From: Paludibacteraceae bacterium
Lineage (GTDB): Bacteria > Bacteroidota > Bacteroidia > Bacteroidales > Paludibacteraceae
Assembly: GCA_017478725.1 (NCBI GenBank)
Contig: JAFVDD010000042.1
Coordinates: 18,004-82,003 of the forward strand
Direction: 5' to 3'
Length of the DNA: 64,000 nt
The position numbers and the translations under genes are program-made. Within the stretch, counting starts at the first letter, position 1; every line of letters begins with the position of its first letter. This document shows, piece by piece, positions 60,617 to 64,000 of this stretch. The notes beneath the pieces were generated by a model. That model was not told the DNA's origin and made no database searches. It saw only the letters and a program-made list of their open reading frames with translations.

Positions 60617-61636
60617 TTATTGGTATGCGGCTACTATCTTGTTCAGCTTCTCCTCTACTTTCGCTTTGCTGTAGCGGCTGGTGCTGCGGTTGGAAGCGAA
60701 ATGCAATGCCTTCTTGGCAATAAACTGTTGCGCAGGACTGATCATTCCCGCCTCGCACATCAGCTTGACGCACTCTTCCATGTAGTCGTAGTATTCCTTG
60801 TCCGTAGGCTTGGCTTCCACGTTGATATAGGCCTCTGCTTGCTCGTAATCGCCTACGGAGAGCAGGTAGTTGTACAATCCGTGGTTCAGCGGTTGGGTAT
60901 AGGCTCCCTGACCGTAGTATTCCACCAGCGCCTTGGCATCTTCCCACATACCTTCGTCCATATATTTGCTCAGCAGCGTGACGTAGCCTTCAATCACTTC
61001 GTCCTTGTCGTTCTTGTATCCTACTACGTAATTGCGTGCCTGCTTCAGGTTGTCTTTATCCACAGCCGTGGTTACTGCGGCTACACAGCGGTCGGCATTG
61101 TTGGCTGCCGTGTCGCGGAATGCAATCAGCACTCCCCCTGCTACCAGCAATGCAATCACTACGCAGGCGGCAACCACTATTGTTTTTATGTTTGCGCTCA
61201 GCCAGTTCTTGCGACCGCTTTTATCCTTTTGCGCTTGAATGGAGGCGTACAACCCGTCAAACTCATCCGCAAACGGCTTCAGCTGTCTGTCGTTCGGAAA
61301 GGAGACTTTAATCTTCTCAATAATCTCCTGGTATTTCACCATATAGGCGTCGGCCAGAGGGCTGTCTATTTTCTGAATACGCGGCTTGAGTGCTGTCACA
61401 AACTCCAACAAGTCTGCTTTGGAATTAGGCAACGGAAAGGTCTCTATAGCCTGACATTTGTCTTTGTCAGACTCGCATTGAGCCAGCAATGCGGCTAATA
61501 TCATCGAACTGCTGTTGGCGGCTATCTCGCTGAACTCATAGCCGCATTTGGGGCATACCGATGCCGATTCAGGCACTACTGCTCCGCAATTGGGGCAATG
61601 CTGCACTTCTCCGCCTTTGGTCTTATATTCACTCAT
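60617..61636 (-). CDS. Zinc-ribbon membrane protein with extracytoplasmic helical domain
   Basis: A 339-residue protein. An N-terminal zinc ribbon CPNCGAVVPESASVCPKCG (residues 14-32) is followed by a helical cytoplasmic region (about 40-135) and one membrane helix (TIVVAACVVIALLVAGGVLIA, about 150-170). The remainder is a periplasmic helical, TPR-like domain (EDAKALVEYYGQGAY; DYEQAEAYINVEAKP). The zinc ribbon-helix-periplasmic domain layout beside an SPFH gene parallels YdjG of the Bacillus subtilis YdjFGHI PspA system. I infer an anchor or sensor linking the SPFH scaffold to the periplasm. Confidence 0.82.
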   Translation of the reverse strand: MSEYKTKGGEVQHCPNCGAVVPESASVCPKCGYEFSEIAANSSSMILAALLAQCESDKDKCQAIETFPLPNSKADLLEFVTALKPRIQKIDSPLADAYMVKYQEIIEKIKVSFPNDRQLKPFADEFDGLYASIQAQKDKSGRKNWLSANIKTIVVAACVVIALLVAGGVLIAFRDTAANNADRCVAAVTTAVDKDNLKQARNYVVGYKNDKDEVIEGYVTLLSKYMDEGMWEDAKALVEYYGQGAYTQPLNHGLYNYLLSVGDYEQAEAYINVEAKPTDKEYYDYMEECVKLMCEAGMISPAQQFIAKKALHFASNRSTSRYSKAKVEEKLNKIVAAYQ

Positions 61637-61653
61637 GATAAATATAGTATAAT

Positions 61654-62229
61654 TTAGTTTTTACTCTTCTTTTTGTTTGTATCTACTCGCAATATTACAC
61701 TTTTGGGAAAACACTCCAAAGAAATTAAGTTATATTGAATATCGTTGATGTATCCATATATTGGGAATGAATAATATGTGGCAATTGTGTGATAGCGGTC
61801 GCCCTTTTCGTTTAAATGTAAGTTTTGCAACTCAAATCCATATGATCGTAGGTCTTCTAAAATCTGGTAGGCTAACGAATAGGCGTTCTCCCAATCAGAA
61901 GCTGAGAAATGATAACGAGTCCAGTTGTATTTGCAGTTGAAAGTTGAAACAGTTATCGTGCTCTGATAGCATTTCCCAATCTTGCAATTTATCTCATCTT
62001 TATTATATTTGTCAAAACAATCCTCACCATAAACAGCAACTATTTTCTTTTTCTGTTTGGCAGCAGATTCTGACCACTTCACATCTTTCATCCCTAACGG
62101 ATAGCGCAGCAAGTCATGAATGGGAATAATTCTTTCTTCGGGGGTATCATTTGCCTTAGATGTCTGGGCAAACAGACACCCCGTTCCAATTACTATACAA
62201 CACAATATACCTATTAGTCGTTTCATCAT
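61654..62229 (-). CDS. Secreted protein of unknown function
   Basis: A 191-residue protein with signal peptide MMKRLIGILCCIVIGTGCLFA; the Cys residues in the hydrophobic stretch do not form a good lipobox. The mature part is Lys/Tyr-rich with a central pair of Cys residues (EDCFDKYNKDEINCKIGKC), a helix (DWENAYSLAYQILEDLRSYGF) and a beta C-terminus. Codon usage looks more AT-rich than the neighbours. No family is recognised. Gaps of 8 and 17 bases place it inside the operon. Confidence 0.6.
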   Translation of the reverse strand: MMKRLIGILCCIVIGTGCLFAQTSKANDTPEERIIPIHDLLRYPLGMKDVKWSESAAKQKKKIVAVYGEDCFDKYNKDEINCKIGKCYQSTITVSTFNCKYNWTRYHFSASDWENAYSLAYQILEDLRSYGFELQNLHLNEKGDRYHTIATYYSFPIYGYINDIQYNLISLECFPKSVILRVDTNKKKSKN

Positions 62230-62237
62230 CGCAATAA

Positions 62238-63311
62238 TTATTGTTTAGTAATAGGGATATTCTTGATTTCAAGGCTGGCTCCCCCATATGGACGGTCTGA
62301 CATACCTCGGAAACTACATGTGAAAGATGTGATTTTAGTTGCTTCTTCGTCAAAATTGCTAATCTCAACTTGCATTTTTACAGATGTCTCAGTCGGCATG
62401 TCAAAGTGGGTACCATATTCATCAAATCGATTGCCTGCAATCATTCCCGTGGTTTTATGCTTATTGTAGTTGTTTCCTGCATTGTCAAAGACTTGAAACG
62501 GCTTTGTACCCAAGTTCGGCTCTCTTTCTAAACTACTGCTCAAACTGTTCTTGGAATTGTTGGTTATGAGTATTGTCATTTGCAGACGTCCCGTGGAATA
62601 GACACATTTGGTAACTCGAAATGACACACCGGCATATCCATCCCAATATACTTTGTATGCCGTTTGAGGCCTGGGAGTCGATGTGGATTGATTAGACTGT
62701 GTGTTGCTTCCGGGAGCAGGAGGCGCTGTAACCTGTTTGGGAGGGTTGGCTGCGGGGTTTGTACTAACAGGTGCAGACGATGCTGCCGACGAAGTAATCC
62801 CTGTCTTCAGTTCCACGTCCAACAGATTGCCTGCCATGGTAGTACAACCTATTTGAATATCTTGAGGTGTCGCTTTCATCAGTTGGTTCTCTGCGCGTAA
62901 GGTTCTGGCTGTCTCCACATCTATAATTTTAGCAGTGCAAAAAATCATGGTGGAATCTACTTTCACGGCTTCTGCCACCAGCACATATTGTGCTCCGGTC
63001 AGTTTTCCCAACTCCTTGATCTGTTCGTCACTCACCAAACCGGTGCGCTGGAAGTTTTGTTCTCCTAACAGCGACTCCAGGTCCGTGCGGTCATAGCCTT
63101 CATAGCCTTCCGCCTCGGTGATGGCTTTGGCAAGGCTGGTGCGCAGCATCAGCTTGTGGGCGTATGAAATCGTACCCATTTTGTCAACGGTTTCCAGAAT
63201 AGCCACTTTCTTAACTTGTGGCTGTTGTGGCTCTGCCTTTTTGATGTCTCGTCCGAACATCGGCAAGAAAGTCATACCCAGGACGAGGAATAAAGAAATT
63301 ATTTTTTTCAT
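62238..63311 (-). CDS. CsgG/LpoB-family exported protein
   Basis: A 357-residue exported protein; the signal (MKKIISLFLVLGMTFLPMFG) has no lipobox, unlike E. coli CsgG or LpoB. Residues about 30-165 form the CsgG-type domain: KKVAILETVDK, HKLMLRTSLAKAITEAEGYEGYDRTDLESLLGEQ (in parts), GLVSDEQIKELGKLTGAQYVLVAEA and FCTAKIIDVETARTLRAE. A Ser/Pro-rich linker (about 175-210) precedes a C-terminal beta domain (YAGVSFRVTKCVYSTGRLQM) that resembles DUF-type beta sandwiches. CsgG itself forms a secretion pore, whereas related proteins act in signalling or wall-synthase activation; which applies here is open. It overlaps the preceding gene by four bases (ATGA). Confidence 0.8.
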   Translation of the reverse strand: MKKIISLFLVLGMTFLPMFGRDIKKAEPQQPQVKKVAILETVDKMGTISYAHKLMLRTSLAKAITEAEGYEGYDRTDLESLLGEQNFQRTGLVSDEQIKELGKLTGAQYVLVAEAVKVDSTMIFCTAKIIDVETARTLRAENQLMKATPQDIQIGCTTMAGNLLDVELKTGITSSAASSAPVSTNPAANPPKQVTAPPAPGSNTQSNQSTSTPRPQTAYKVYWDGYAGVSFRVTKCVYSTGRLQMTILITNNSKNSLSSSLEREPNLGTKPFQVFDNAGNNYNKHKTTGMIAGNRFDEYGTHFDMPTETSVKMQVEISNFDEEATKITSFTCSFRGMSDRPYGGASLEIKNIPITKQ

Positions 63312-63799
63312 TCTGTCAAGTATTGTTTGATGGTTGCTTGGATTTGCGGAATCATTTTATCATATGCCTCTGTAGCTGCTTCGTCAAAACCCGCTGTATG
63401 ACGGCCTTTTTCGGTTAGCACACCTTCATATCGCCTCTGCCTGAAATTGCCACGGTCTATCAGAATCGTAACTTCTACTTTGACAGCGTAATAACTGATG
63501 CTCCCAAAGTCCGTTTGCTGCATATCCAGTGTCTGGCCTGTTACACTTACTGCCCAATCGGCGTCTGTGGGGGTGTGTACGACGAGGTAGCCGGCATCAT
63601 ACAATGTATTCGCTATCTGTGTACGGACGCCTGTGTAGGTGTACCCACCGGCTATGGTGTTACACTCTATATATACACGTTCTTGAACTGCAGGCTTTTG
63701 CTTGGTGGCTTTCTTTCCACCTGCCGACAAGTCTGTGCAGGGTATGCACAACAGCACCAGTGCAATAACAAAGCTTATATGCGGATATTTTATTACCAT
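63308..63799 (-). CDS. First gene of the envelope operon: small exported protein, unknown function
   Basis: A 163-residue exported protein. I chose the ATG at 63799 (MVIKYPHISFVIALVLLCIPCTDLSA, signal read in parts); the in-frame ATG at 63817 lies within the promoter. The mature part (VYIECNTIAGGYTYTGVRTQIANTL; VVHTPTDADWAVSVTG; YYAVKVEVTILIDRG; in parts) looks like an alpha/beta domain of the CsgG/LptE kind, with two strands after a helix. With the promoter's predicted start near 63803, the mRNA would be leaderless or nearly so. It leads an operon of 14 genes. Confidence 0.65.
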   Translation of the reverse strand: MVIKYPHISFVIALVLLCIPCTDLSAGGKKATKQKPAVQERVYIECNTIAGGYTYTGVRTQIANTLYDAGYLVVHTPTDADWAVSVTGQTLDMQQTDFGSISYYAVKVEVTILIDRGNFRQRRYEGVLTEKGRHTAGFDEAATEAYDKMIPQIQATIKQYLTE

Positions 63800-63806
63800 T
63801 CGGGCG

Positions 63807-63838
63807 CAAAGGTACAAAAAATATTTTGCATATGCAAA
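63807..63838 (-). promoter_or_regulatory. Promoter of the 14-gene envelope operon
   Basis: Minus-strand TTTG (63835-63838) and TACCTTTG (63807-63814), a perfect consensus with a 20-base spacer. No other promoter of this quality is found within the following 12.7 kb. Confidence 0.8.
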
Positions 63839-63863
63839 TTTTTCTGTACTTTTTTATATTTTA

Positions 63864-64000
63864 ACCCGTTGGCGGAATTACCCCAGCGCATATTTAATTC
63901 TTCCAATCGGTTTGTTGTTGATAAAGTTAATATATTGTAGGACAGTGATTGCGCTGATTTTGCTGATAATACGAGCAAAAAGTCCTACTTGTTGTTTGGC
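63864..64000 (-). mobile_element. End of an IS982-like insertion sequence (truncated by window)
   Basis: The transposase 3' end (63878-64000) is followed by ACCCGTTGGCGG, starting at 63864, which suits an IS982 family terminus (ACC ends). The inferred IS end lies 25 bases upstream of the -33 element of the envelope operon. The other end is outside the window, so the inverted repeat cannot be verified. Confidence 0.55.
63878..64000 (-). CDS. IS982-like transposase, C-terminal fragment (partial)
   Basis: A minus-strand frame open from the window edge for 40 codons ends with TAA at 63878. The peptide includes LFARIISKISAITVLQYINF and NNKPIGRIKYALG, which closely resembles the C-terminus of Bacteroides IS982-family transposases as I remember them. 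It is the fragment only; the DDE catalytic residues lie beyond the window. Confidence 0.65.
   Translation of the reverse strand, partial: AKQQVGLFARIISKISAITVLQYINFINNKPIGRIKYALG

Overview
The window looks like chromosome from a member of the Bacteroidales (phylum Bacteroidota). The evidence is an adjacent SusC/SusD pair, promoters of the Bacteroidota form TTTG-N20-TAnnTTTG in front of many genes, absence of obvious Shine-Dalgarno sequences, very large secreted proteins with sorting-signal-like C-termini, and Bacteroidota-type families (DUF4924, a Gln-type tRNA without encoded CCA, the sigma54 regulator-lptE-secG order). I cannot name a genus from the sequence alone.

Layout. 1-5320 (+): the tail of an unidentified gene, then a tight four-gene operon (Tat-type Gfo/Idh/MocA oxidoreductase, glycerophosphodiester phosphodiesterase lipoprotein, GlpT/UhpT-type transporter, two-domain esterase). 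5598-15131 (+): a 3177-residue secreted protein built of about 30 cadherin-like beta-sandwich repeats plus two modules resembling the putative carbohydrate metabolism domain, one of which is strikingly AT-rich. 15295-17578 (-): sigma54-type regulator, LptE and SecG. 17707-22835 (+): Wza-like exporter, Wzc-like tyrosine autokinase and topoisomerase III. 23024-32871: a small pectin utilisation locus (SusC, SusD, PL1 pectate lyase and a small secreted protein on +; GH28 on -). 32955-38529 (-): housekeeping genes (FAD oxidoreductase, recA, nth, DUF4924, S4 protein, pth, rplY). 38831-41141 (-): tRNA-Gln, a HepT/MntA toxin-antitoxin pair and tyrS. 41549-50503 (-): a second giant secreted protein (2984 residues) with FG-GAP/VCBS, InlB-like, Fn3, PKD and starch-binding-like modules. 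51092-63799 (-): a 14-gene operon with one good promoter and one good terminator. The right edge holds the 3' end of an IS982-like transposase.

The most unusual system is the 14-gene operon. It joins a cytoplasmic or inner-membrane module (SPFH protein with a GYF_2 tail, two further GYF_2 proteins, a zinc-ribbon membrane protein, a small four-helix membrane protein) with many exported proteins, several of which look like CsgG/TolB-N or LPP20-type folds, plus a collagen-like Gly-X-Y protein. The zinc-ribbon plus SPFH pair recalls YdjG/YdjI of the Bacillus subtilis PspA operon, but no PspA is present. I infer an envelope-spanning stress, assembly or secretion machine; no gene in it can be given a proven function from sequence.

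A second theme is repeat DNA. Several families of short (7-11 bp) degenerate tandem repeats sit at gene boundaries between about 30 and 51 kb and at a few other places. Two families enter coding sequence in frame, three times inside the FAD oxidoreductase and at the C-termini of Pth, the S4 protein and the DUF4924 protein. Candidate non-coding elements include a hairpin RNA upstream of tRNA-Gln, a sigma54-promoter/terminator unit at 50936-51056, a 139-nt hairpin in the leader of the second giant gene, and a 276-bp MITE-like element at 30864-31139.
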